The notes beneath the pieces are model-generated. The model saw only the letters and a program-made list of their open reading frames with translations. It was not told where the DNA came from and searched no databases. A DNA stretch of 64,000 nucleotides from Helicobacter_J cappadocius (GTDB lineage: Bacteria; Campylobacterota; Campylobacteria; Campylobacterales; Helicobacteraceae). A program made the translations under genes and the position numbers. Shown piece after piece: positions 26,950-33,966 of this stretch; within the stretch, counting starts at the first letter, position 1, and each line of letters starts with the position of its first letter. The DNA lies in assembly GCF_030686155.1 (NCBI RefSeq), contig NZ_JAUPEV010000007.1, positions 32,937 to 96,936 on the forward strand, in the 5' to 3' direction.

Positions 26950-29196
26950 TTAAGCATTTTCTCTGATGTGTTTTGTGGCTAACACGAGGTTTTTTAGAGA
27001 TGGTTTGACTTCTTCCCATTTTCTAGTTTTTAGCCCACAATCAGGATTTATCCATAGCTGTTCTTTTGGCAATACTTCAAGTAGGAGTTTTATCTGATGA
27101 ATAATTTCCTCTTGAGTAGGGATTCTTGGGCTGTGGATATCATATACACCCGGACCTACTTCATGAGAATACCCTACTTGAGCGAAAATTTTCAACAGTT
27201 CATTTCCACTTCTAGCAGTTTCGATACTGATGACATCTGCATCAAGATCCTCGATAGTTTTAATGATGTCGTTGAATTCGCTATAACACATATGGGTATG
27301 GATTTGTGTTTGCGGTTTTGCAATACTTGTTGAGATTTTGAAACACTCCAATGCCCATTTTTCATAGGTTTTGATATTTTCTTTTCGCAGAGGATAACCT
27401 TCTTTAAAAGCTGCTTCATCTACTTGAATGATCTTGATGTTGGCATTTTGCAGATCGTCGATTTCATCAGCGATTCCTAGTGCTATTTGCTTACATACTT
27501 CGCTCCTAGGAATGTCATCGCGAACAAACGACCAATTCAGGATTGTAACAGGACCTGTAAGCATTCCTTTGACTATCTTTTTTGTTAGACTTTGTGCATA
27601 AGTTGCCCATTTTATGGTCATTGGTGAAGGTCTGCTGACATCAGCATAGATGATAGGGGGTTTGACACACCGACTACCATAGCTTTGCACCCATCCATTT
27701 TCACTGAATACAAACCCTTTGAGTTGTTCGCCAAAATATTCAACCATATCATTTCGTTCAGGCTCTCCATGTACGAGTACATCAAGACCGATTTCTTCTT
27801 GGAATGCAACACATTCGTTGATATAGTGTTTTATTCCTTTTTCATATTCTTCGATGCTGATTTGTTCTTTTTTAAAATTTTGTCTTAATGCCCTAAGTTC
27901 TGGAGTTTGTGGAAATGAACCTATTGTGGTGGTGGGCAATAGAGGGTAGTTTAGCTCCTTGTGTTGAAGCTTGATTCTCTCTTTAAAGGCTACTTCTCGG
28001 TTTGTTTTGAGAGGTTTTTTGAGTTTTTCTTGAACATTGACATCGCCTATTTTAGAAGATTTTTTTCTGTCATCATTGATGGCTTTATTTTGTTTGTATT
28101 TTTCTTCATTAGATGGATTGATACCATTTTTAAAGAGTGATTCTAAGAGTTCAAGCTCTTGAATTTTTTCTTTTGCAAAACTTAGCCAAGATAGTGCTTG
28201 TGCATTCATTTTTGTTTCAGAATCTTTGCTAAAAGGAGTGTGCAAAAGCGAACAACTCGAACTTAAGATAATTTTATCTTTAGGAATTTTGCTTGAGATT
28301 TTTTGTAGCAGTTCGAGTTTAGCATCAATATCTGCTATCCAAATATTCCTACCATCAATCACCCCTGCATAGAGTGTTTTACCAGATTTGGCGATGGTTT
28401 CTAGGGAGGTTAGATTCTTATCCCCGTATAAAAAATCCAGCCCAATTCCATCTATATCGCTCTGAGAGAGTATTTCTGTGGCCTCTGTGCTGTGTTCAAA
28501 ATAAGTGGTTACGATTGTTTTGAATCCTTTTTTTGCGATTTGGTTATAAACATCTTTGATTTTGCTGTAAAATCTTTTGTCTTCACCTCTGGCAAAAATA
28601 GGCTCTTCAAACTGTATAAGTATTGAGGAATCCAAACTTTTGAGATTATCAAGCAATTTGAAATAAGCATTTTTGACATTTTCAAATACATTTTCAAAGC
28701 TAGAATCATCGACAATCTTAGAAAGGCTTACGAAAGTAAAAAGACCTATGAGGTTTATTTTTGGTCGATAGCCTAAGGATTTAGCTTCTTTGTATTCGTT
28801 TTGTATTTTTGTGATGTTGATATTGTAGTTATCTTTCGCACTCAGTTCTGGGACGACATAGTGATAATTAGTATTAAACCATTTTGTCATCTCACAAGCT
28901 ACGCTATCTTTTATGCCTCTAGCCATTCCAAAATAAAGTTCTAATCCCTCAAATTTTCTAAACCTCTGTGGAATCGCTCCAAGCATATAGGCTAAATCTA
29001 GCATATTATCATACAAGCTGAAGTCATTCACGCTCACATACTCGAAGTTTTTTTGATACGACCAGTGCTTAGAACGCAATTCTTTGGCACTCTGCTCAAG
29101 ATCTTTTTCAGAAATTTTATTTGACCAAAAACTTTCCAAAGACTTTTTAAGTTCTCGGTGTTCGCCGATTCTTGGAAATCCAACAATGATACCCAT
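26950..29196 (-). CDS. metE: Cobalamin-independent methionine synthase
   Basis: MetE transfers a methyl group from 5-methyltetrahydropteroyl-triglutamate to homocysteine. The 748-residue protein has both barrel halves. The N-terminal half starts MGIIVGFPRIGEHRELKKS. The C-terminal catalytic half carries TTTIGSFPQTPELR, TGPVTILNWSFVR and QVDEAAFKEGYPLR. The zinc ligands are in HTHMCYSEFND and NPDCGLKTRKW. Length is close to the family's 755. H. pylori lacks this gene, as far as I recall, so its presence implies methionine prototrophy here. The ~270 nt upstream shows an AT-rich possible promoter (TATGAT at about 29237-29242, in coding sense) but no methionine riboswitch that I can recognise. 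Confidence 0.95.
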   Translation of the reverse strand: MGIIVGFPRIGEHRELKKSLESFWSNKISEKDLEQSAKELRSKHWSYQKNFEYVSVNDFSLYDNMLDLAYMLGAIPQRFRKFEGLELYFGMARGIKDSVACEMTKWFNTNYHYVVPELSAKDNYNINITKIQNEYKEAKSLGYRPKINLIGLFTFVSLSKIVDDSSFENVFENVKNAYFKLLDNLKSLDSSILIQFEEPIFARGEDKRFYSKIKDVYNQIAKKGFKTIVTTYFEHSTEATEILSQSDIDGIGLDFLYGDKNLTSLETIAKSGKTLYAGVIDGRNIWIADIDAKLELLQKISSKIPKDKIILSSSCSLLHTPFSKDSETKMNAQALSWLSFAKEKIQELELLESLFKNGINPSNEEKYKQNKAINDDRKKSSKIGDVNVQEKLKKPLKTNREVAFKERIKLQHKELNYPLLPTTTIGSFPQTPELRALRQNFKKEQISIEEYEKGIKHYINECVAFQEEIGLDVLVHGEPERNDMVEYFGEQLKGFVFSENGWVQSYGSRCVKPPIIYADVSRPSPMTIKWATYAQSLTKKIVKGMLTGPVTILNWSFVRDDIPRSEVCKQIALGIADEIDDLQNANIKIIQVDEAAFKEGYPLRKENIKTYEKWALECFKISTSIAKPQTQIHTHMCYSEFNDIIKTIEDLDADVISIETARSGNELLKIFAQVGYSHEVGPGVYDIHSPRIPTQEEIIHQIKLLLEVLPKEQLWINPDCGLKTRKWEEVKPSLKNLVLATKHIRENA

Positions 29197-29466
29197 TTTT
29201 TATCCTTAGCATTTAAATTTTATGTTTTAAATACTATCATACACATATTGTGTTTTAATAAATTTTCGATATTTTATGAAAATTCAATATGTGTTTGTAA
29301 TAAAATCTAATCATTTTTTGTTGCAATGCTTCGCAAATAGTGGATAAGAGATATACTTTTACTAAAAGTAACATTAATAAAAAGTTAAATTTTTAATTCT
29401 AATTTGAATGATTCAAATAGACAAAATAGATATAATTTTGATATGTCAAAACATAAGATAGAGAAT

Positions 29467-30483
29467 ATGGAAGCAAAAACATTACAATCTGTGCATGATG
29501 AGATATTGAAGTGGTATAAAACAAATGGTCGCAAGGATTTGCCATGGAGAAATTTAAAAGGAGAAAATGCTCCTTATGGGGTATATGTGAGTGAGATTAT
29601 GCTTCAGCAAACGCAGGTTGCTACCGTGCTAGGAAAATATTATGAGCCTTTTTTAAACGAGTTTCCGAGCTTAGAAGCATTGAAAGAGGCAAATGAAGAG
29701 AGGGTTTTATATTTATGGAGGGGGTTAGGGTATTATTTACGAGCTAGAAATATGCTCAAAACTGCAAGAATCTGTGGAAAATATCTTCCTTCTAATCCAA
29801 AAGAACTTATAAAATTACCCGGTATCGGAGAATATACTGCTGGTGCGATAGCTTGTTTTGGATTTGGCAAGTCGGTGAGTTTTGTAGATGGGAATATCAA
29901 ACGGGTATTGAGCCGATTTTTTGCACTTAAATCCCCAAAAAATAATGAGTTGCAAGAAGCTGCTCAAAAGATACTCAATCAACAAAATAGCTTTGATCAT
30001 AATCAGGCACTTTTAGATATTGGAGCATTGGTATGTTTGCCATTGTCCCCAAAATGTGTCATTTGCCCTTTGCAACTATGGTGCAAGGGATGGCAAGAAC
30101 CATTGGTTTATACGCAAAAAAAGAAAATCACTTATGAGGTTTTGGATTTGAATCTAGGTTTGTGTGTGCTTGATGGGAAGATTGCATTAGCAAAAAGTGA
30201 AATTTCTCTATATAAGGGGCTTTATAATTTTCCTAGAGTAGTAGAAACTATTACAGATGAGGGAATTTTGAGTTTTCCTTTTGTGGGCGAATTTAGACAT
30301 TCTTATACGCGTTATAGATTGAAAGTAAAAGTTTATTTGATTTCAGATATGCAATATCTACAAGAGAGGGTAGAATTTTTTGATTTTAGAGAGCTTGATA
30401 AGCTCCCTATGAGTTCTATGACTTTGAAAGTTTTTGATATGATAAGGGAAAAGAAGTTTTTAGACCTGCAGTTGCAGATCTAA
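29467..30483 (+). CDS. mutY: Adenine DNA glycosylase MutY
   Basis: MutY removes adenine paired with 8-oxoguanine. The product, 338 residues from ATG 29467, has the catalytic glutamate in SEIMLQQTQV, the helix-hairpin-helix KLPGIGEYTAGAI, FDHNQALLDIGA with the second catalytic aspartate, and the iron-sulfur cluster CLPLSPKCVICPLQLWC. The C-terminal part is the NUDIX-like 8-oxoG recognition domain. In-frame starts also exist at 29404 and 29443; I prefer 29467 because MEAKTLQSVHDEILKWY matches the family start. It ends 6 nt before the convergent barrel gene. Confidence 0.92.
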   Translation: MEAKTLQSVHDEILKWYKTNGRKDLPWRNLKGENAPYGVYVSEIMLQQTQVATVLGKYYEPFLNEFPSLEALKEANEERVLYLWRGLGYYLRARNMLKTARICGKYLPSNPKELIKLPGIGEYTAGAIACFGFGKSVSFVDGNIKRVLSRFFALKSPKNNELQEAAQKILNQQNSFDHNQALLDIGALVCLPLSPKCVICPLQLWCKGWQEPLVYTQKKKITYEVLDLNLGLCVLDGKIALAKSEISLYKGLYNFPRVVETITDEGILSFPFVGEFRHSYTRYRLKVKVYLISDMQYLQERVEFFDFRELDKLPMSSMTLKVFDMIREKKFLDLQLQI

Positions 30484-30488
30484 AAAAA

Positions 30489-31448
30489 CTATTTGAAATA
30501 AAGTCCGAAGTTTATACCCACTGTAGAAGTATTGTAATCAAGTGCATAGCTCATAAAATCAACAGAAATTTTATAGCCTAGGTGATCATTGATGTCCTTT
30601 TTGCCCCCTAGCGAAAACCCTACTCCAATACTAGAATAGTCCTGACCATTATAGAGCACCATTTCAGGTTTATTTCCATCAAGCCTATCTGCAGCTCTGA
30701 AAGCCACATTTCCACCTATGAATCCTAAGGAGTTTTCTTTTCCAAACTGCCATAAAAATCTAACCCCAGCTTCATCACCGTTTTTGAATTTGAAATCAGG
30801 TGCATCAGCTAGGCTAGATTTGTATTTTTGAGTCAAATTTAGCCTGTAGTAGAACTGACTAGTAAAAGAAGCAAATTTATCTGCATCAACTTTCTGTGTG
30901 ATAAGATTGAGGAAGAATGTATGCCCTCCGAAGTAATTCATCTGGGAGTTAAAATCATAAAAAGCCATATTGCTGATAATATCAGAATTATCTCCTATGA
31001 TAACACGAAAAGTCTCACCCTTGTATAAGGTAGCCATCAAACCGATATTGGCATTACCAAAATTTATGATATTGCTTTTGGAGCTGATGTCTTTGGAGCT
31101 ATAAAAATCATTATCTACATTTGAATTTTGGTAGTATCCATTTGCATTAGCGTAGATTTCAAAATAATCTAATATCCCATATCTAGCATTGAGATTGATA
31201 TCTACATCAATTTGCCCTGAATTTTGTTTTGAGTTTGACGCAAATGTGGGGTATGTGATGTATTGACCATCTATTTTTCCATACAAATAAGGGGTAGAAG
31301 GGTTATTTTTTCTATATACCCCGTTCAATGAAGCATCTACGCCAACTACAAAGTTATTACTATCTAGCACATCACCCTCTACTGGAGGTCTCGCAAAAGA
31401 GACACTGAGGGTAAGGGCTAGGAGTGAAAATATTGCTAATTTTTTCAT
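30489..31448 (-). CDS. Outer-membrane transporter-like barrel 1 of the C39/GG-peptide locus
   Basis: The 319-residue product has a signal peptide (MKKLAIFSLLALTLSVSFA) and a porin-like barrel. Alternating strands include LNARYGILDYFEIYANANG, VRFLWQFGKENSLGFIGGN and a C-terminal STVGINFGLYFK. It lies 25 nt downstream of precursor peptide A in the same direction, with GGGAGAT before the ATG, so the two form an operon. It resembles the barrel at 33073: both have an xLNxRYGIxxxxEIxA strand, a YxQxSN turn and RLDG with a late YK/YxV strand. The fold class looks like that of FapF-type transporters, which is an inference. It could export processed peptide across the outer membrane. Confidence 0.72.
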   Translation of the reverse strand: MKKLAIFSLLALTLSVSFARPPVEGDVLDSNNFVVGVDASLNGVYRKNNPSTPYLYGKIDGQYITYPTFASNSKQNSGQIDVDINLNARYGILDYFEIYANANGYYQNSNVDNDFYSSKDISSKSNIINFGNANIGLMATLYKGETFRVIIGDNSDIISNMAFYDFNSQMNYFGGHTFFLNLITQKVDADKFASFTSQFYYRLNLTQKYKSSLADAPDFKFKNGDEAGVRFLWQFGKENSLGFIGGNVAFRAADRLDGNKPEMVLYNGQDYSSIGVGFSLGGKKDINDHLGYKISVDFMSYALDYNTSTVGINFGLYFK

Positions 31449-31473
31449 GTTTATCTCCCAAATTATAGTTTAA

Positions 31474-31779
31474 TTAAAATGCAAGACCTAGAGTGCAAAC
31501 TGGTCCCAATAAAGCTGCACATCCTACAACGCCTCCAACTGTGGCTACTGGCACAAACCAACTCCAAAAACCAAAGCCTTGCGTATTCTTCATCTCTTCA
31601 TTATCTAATACCATCGCATTAGCTTTACCACCAAAAAGCATCGCTTCATCAGAACTGCTTAGAGCAGTAGTACTACTTGCAGATACATTTGATGTATTGA
31701 TAGCATTCATAGGATTCGCATTTGCAAGAGAAAATCCTAAGACAAAAACTGATACCAAAGTTACGATGATTTTTTTCAT
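31474..31779 (-). CDS. Secreted double-glycine precursor peptide A
   Basis: The 101-residue precursor starts MKKIIVTLVSVFVLGFSLANA (Sec signal, likely cleavage after Ala21). Next comes a Ser/Thr/Asn linker and a double-glycine leader, LSSSDEAMLFGG at 40-51, with Leu at -12, acidic at -8, hydrophobic at -4 and GG at -2/-1. A second leader-like motif, VLDNEEMKNTQG, ends at 68. The tail FGFWSWF then a hydrophobic stretch is rich in Gly/Ala/Val and has two cysteines (Cys87, Cys95) that could pair. AAGGAG lies 6 nt before ATG and a matching promoter lies upstream. I infer a cleaved membrane-active or self-assembling peptide. No family name is known to me. Confidence 0.78.
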   Translation of the reverse strand: MKKIIVTLVSVFVLGFSLANANPMNAINTSNVSASSTTALSSSDEAMLFGGKANAMVLDNEEMKNTQGFGFWSWFVPVATVGGVVGCAALLGPVCTLGLAF

Positions 31780-31810
31780 CTACTCTCCTTGTGATTAAGA
31801 ATTTTTATAC

Positions 31811-31840
31811 CAAGATTGAGATTATTAAGATTCATTCTTG
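31811..31840 (-). promoter_or_regulatory. Imperfect dyad downstream of precursor A promoter
   Basis: A 30-nt element with 5-bp arms (CAAGA/TCTTG on the + strand) begins 8 nt downstream of the -10 box of precursor A. The equivalent element of precursor B has a much better dyad at nearly the same distance. An operator or leader structure is possible. Confidence 0.35.
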
Positions 31841-31848
31841 ATTTGATA

Positions 31849-31877
31849 ATCCTAACAAAAATCAGAATCTATGTCAA
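31849..31877 (-). promoter_or_regulatory. Sigma-70-type promoter of precursor A
   Basis: On the minus strand, TTGACA at 31877-31872 and TAGGAT at 31854-31849 are separated by exactly 17 nt. The spacer begins TAGATTC and ends TTTTTGT, almost the same as in the promoter of precursor B, which points to common regulation. Confidence 0.65.
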
Positions 31878-32120
31878 TAAAAAATAAAATATTTTTATAT
31901 TAAAATCCATTTTATTTAAATAAAATACCAAAAATAGGGATATATAAGATGTGTAATTTAGATAAAATAATTTATCTAATTGATTAAAAATCAATATTTA
32001 GAATATTATTTTAGATATAAATACAGATAGAACAGCTATTGATAGGTAGTTTTTGGAGATTTGATAGGATCAATTAAAATTCCTATGAAGTAATGCTAGT
32101 ATTTGTATATCAGGAAAGAT

Positions 32121-32146
32121 AAAAAAGGAGGATTAATTCCCTCCTT
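32121..32146 (-). terminator. Rho-independent terminator of the lipoprotein gene
   Basis: On the minus strand the stem AAGGAGG/CCTCCTT (7 bp, 8-nt loop) is followed by TTTTTT. It lies just after the stop of the lipoprotein gene. Confidence 0.8.
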
Positions 32147-32157
32147 ATATTAGATGA

Positions 32158-32520
32158 TCATTTCTTTTGGATAGTGGCAAGTTTGCCCCTGACCTTGAAA
32201 CAAGTACTGTCAATAAATCCACTTTTGTCAGTTTGGGTGATTTCTGTATCTATTAGAAAATCTCCTTCAAAGCCTCTTTTTTTACCATTTTCTATGGCGT
32301 TTGCGATAGCTTGATTCATTGTGGAATTCACTTTTTCCTTAGAGTGTGATAAAAGCGTAGCAAAACAACTTTCACCTTCTACAGGTATCGGGGAAGTTTT
32401 GATATTAGGAATCTCTACTTTATTTGTAGATAGAAGTGAATAATTTGTTGAGTTAGGAGGAAATGTTGTGCTACACCCACTAAATATTAGAATACAAACT
32501 GATAAATACGAAAATTTCAT
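32158..32520 (-). CDS. Lipoprotein of the C39/GG-peptide locus
   Basis: The 120-residue product starts MKFSYLSVCILIFSGCSTT, with lipobox FSGC giving a mature N-terminal Cys16. After a Thr/Ser/Pro linker there is a compact domain (CFATLLSHSKEKVNSTMNQA, then GFEGDFLIDTEITQ and DSTCFKVRGKLATIQ) with two further cysteines. The last part recalls short lipoproteins that carry a TRL-like domain, but I am not sure. AAGGAGAT precedes the ATG. It lies 76 nt after precursor B, separated by a long hairpin, and before precursor A. It may be a periplasmic chaperone, an anchor or an immunity protein, by analogy with bacteriocin loci. None of these is shown by the sequence. Confidence 0.65.
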   Translation of the reverse strand: MKFSYLSVCILIFSGCSTTFPPNSTNYSLLSTNKVEIPNIKTSPIPVEGESCFATLLSHSKEKVNSTMNQAIANAIENGKKRGFEGDFLIDTEITQTDKSGFIDSTCFKVRGKLATIQKK

Positions 32521-32549
32521 CTTATCTCCTTTTTAATGTAAAAGTTAAT

Positions 32550-32582
32550 CCACACTAAAATCATCATTTGATTTTAGTGTGG
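32550..32582 (-). terminator. Perfect 14-bp hairpin between precursor B and lipoprotein gene
   Basis: Arms CCACACTAAAATCA (32550-32563) and TGATTTTAGTGTGG (32569-32582) enclose a 5-nt loop. On the minus strand the following bases are ATTAACTTTT, a weak U-tract. It may terminate part of the transcripts, so that precursor B is made in excess over the lipoprotein, or it may protect the precursor message. Confidence 0.65.
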
Positions 32583-32596
32583 TATTTTGGATTATC

Positions 32597-32893
32597 TTAA
32601 AGGAGTAGAAGGAGACCCGCAACTGCTAGTGTTCCGCCAAAAGAAGCTCCAAGTGCGTCACCAAAACTACTCCAAAAGCCAAAGCCTTGAGTATTCTTCA
32701 TCTCTTCATTATCTAATACCATCGCATTAGCTTTACCACCAAAGAGCATCGCTTCATCAGCACTACTTAGTGTTGAACTAGTGTTTATAGAGATATTTTG
32801 TGGATTATTGTTTATAGAGTCTATAGAACTTGCATTTGCAAATCCAAAACTTAAAACAAATACAGAAGCCAAAGTTAAAACCAACTTTTTCAT
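32597..32893 (-). CDS. Secreted double-glycine precursor peptide B
   Basis: From ATG 32893, 6 nt after AAAGGA, the product is 98 residues; the in-frame start at 32920 was rejected because it adds residues before the signal. MKKLVLTLASVFVLSFGFANA is a Sec signal. LSSADEAMLFGG at 42-53 is a double-glycine leader and VLDNEEMKNTQG ends at residue 70. The 30 residues from DEAMLFGG to FGFWS are identical to precursor A. The tail after FGFWS differs: it is Gly/Ala/Leu-rich and ends LLLLL, without cysteine. Conserved leader plus divergent tail is the pattern of cleaved peptides. Same promoter type as precursor A. Confidence 0.78.
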   Translation of the reverse strand: MKKLVLTLASVFVLSFGFANASSIDSINNNPQNISINTSSTLSSADEAMLFGGKANAMVLDNEEMKNTQGFGFWSSFGDALGASFGGTLAVAGLLLLL

Positions 32894-32914
32894 TTTATTT
32901 CCTTTATTAAATTT

Positions 32915-32944
32915 TATCAATAATAATAATATTCATTATTGATA
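32915..32944 (-). promoter_or_regulatory. 10-bp-arm palindrome downstream of precursor B promoter
   Basis: TATCAATAAT (32915-32924) and ATTATTGATA (32935-32944) are perfect inverted arms around 10 nt. The element begins about 5 nt downstream of the -10 box, so it covers the expected transcription start. Its A/T-rich TAAT/ATTA core recalls Helicobacter Fur sites, and fur is in this window, but the match is loose. It could also form a hairpin in the 5' leader. Confidence 0.55.
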
Positions 32945-32949
32945 ATTTT

Positions 32950-32978
32950 ATTCTAACAAATTTTGAAGTCTATGTCAA
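32950..32978 (-). promoter_or_regulatory. Sigma-70-type promoter of precursor B
   Basis: On the minus strand, TTGACA at 32978-32973 and TAGAAT at 32955-32950 have a spacer of exactly 17 nt. The spacer starts TAGACTTC and ends ATTTGT. The match to precursor A's promoter runs through both boxes and part of the spacer. Confidence 0.7.
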
Positions 32979-33072
32979 TAGATTATTAAGCAAAATTAAT
33001 TTTATTATTATAGGTTTTATAAATAAAATATGTTACTATATGAAAATTAAATTTATTAAAAATGAGATATAA

Positions 33073-33966
33073 ATGAACAAGATAATATTATTTTTCTCAA
33101 TGATTTCTAGCCTGTCTGCTGATGCAGTGATGATAAATGAGATGCTCACTCAAAAACATAGCCTCAGGCTTGATACCTCGATATTTTATGCTAATATCCA
33201 AAAACAAACAAATGTAATCGCTCCAGTAATCGCCACTGCTTCGCCCACAGATTCTTCTAGTGTTTATAGCATTCCTGCCATACTTGGGGTGCAACAATCC
33301 AATCAAGATTTTTTAAACTTTTCTCTCAATCTTAGATACGGTATTACAAAAGATATTGAAATTTTTGCTTCGCCTAGTTTTTTTTATCAACATAGCAATC
33401 TAAGTGATAGTGCTTTTTCTGGAGAGGATGATTATGATTTTAATAACTTCAATATGGGGCTTCTTTATCAAGTAAAAAGTGAAGGTAAATATCCATCATT
33501 ACTTATAGGAACAACCCCTATTGTTATTTCTAAATCCATTCTTGCAGCACCAGAGAATCCAAAATACAAGCTAGATTATTTTAAAAATTATGCGTTTTTT
33601 GCTACGAGTTATTACACTGTAGATCCTGTGGTTTTTGTATTGCAGGGAGGTTTTAGGCTGAATTTACATAGAAAGATTGATGATCATACTTTAGATATAG
33701 GTAATTTGCTAAATCTAAGTCCTATGGTGTATCTAGCACTTAATCCTTATACTTCTATAAATTTTGGGATTAATTATCAGTATAAGTTTAAAGATAGATT
33801 AGATGGAATAGTGATAGCTCATCAGGGATCGTCGATTTCTTATCTTTTTGGTGCAAGTTATGAAGTGAATCCTAGTTTGATCGTGAGTGTGGATATAAAT
33901 AATCTCAGCACCAACCTCTATACAAGTAATAGTGTGAATGTATTACTCTCATACAAAATAAGATGA
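33073..33966 (+). CDS. Outer-membrane transporter-like barrel 2 of the C39/GG-peptide locus
   Basis: The 297-residue product has a short signal (MNKIILFFSMISSLSADA) and a predicted beta-barrel. Strands include LRLDTSIFYANIQKQ, LNLRYGITKDIEIFASPSF and SINFGINYQYKFKDRLDG, ending VNVLLSYKIR. It appears related to the barrel at 30489. Its stop overlaps the start of the C39 peptidase gene by 4 nt (ATGA), a strong sign of joint function. It is divergent from precursor B. FapF, the pore that secretes the Pseudomonas amyloid FapC, also pairs with a C39 peptidase (FapD). The parallel is from genetic layout and fold class, not from alignment. Confidence 0.75.
   Translation: MNKIILFFSMISSLSADAVMINEMLTQKHSLRLDTSIFYANIQKQTNVIAPVIATASPTDSSSVYSIPAILGVQQSNQDFLNFSLNLRYGITKDIEIFASPSFFYQHSNLSDSAFSGEDDYDFNNFNMGLLYQVKSEGKYPSLLIGTTPIVISKSILAAPENPKYKLDYFKNYAFFATSYYTVDPVVFVLQGGFRLNLHRKIDDHTLDIGNLLNLSPMVYLALNPYTSINFGINYQYKFKDRLDGIVIAHQGSSISYLFGASYEVNPSLIVSVDINNLSTNLYTSNSVNVLLSYKIR

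Larger units (their letters stand above)
31780..32157 (-). other. 378-nt intergenic region with promoter and terminator
   Basis: No convincing gene is present in either strand. It holds, in transcription order on the minus strand, the terminator of the lipoprotein gene (32125-32146), about 240 nt of very AT-rich DNA (31880-32120) in which I see no gene, and then the promoter and dyad of precursor A (31811-31877). The low GC and lack of coding pattern suggest regulatory or spacer DNA. Confidence 0.6.

Noticed and set aside
29197..29466. Methionine (SAM or THF) riboswitch upstream of metE
   Set aside because: The region is AT-rich and I see no conserved riboswitch core.
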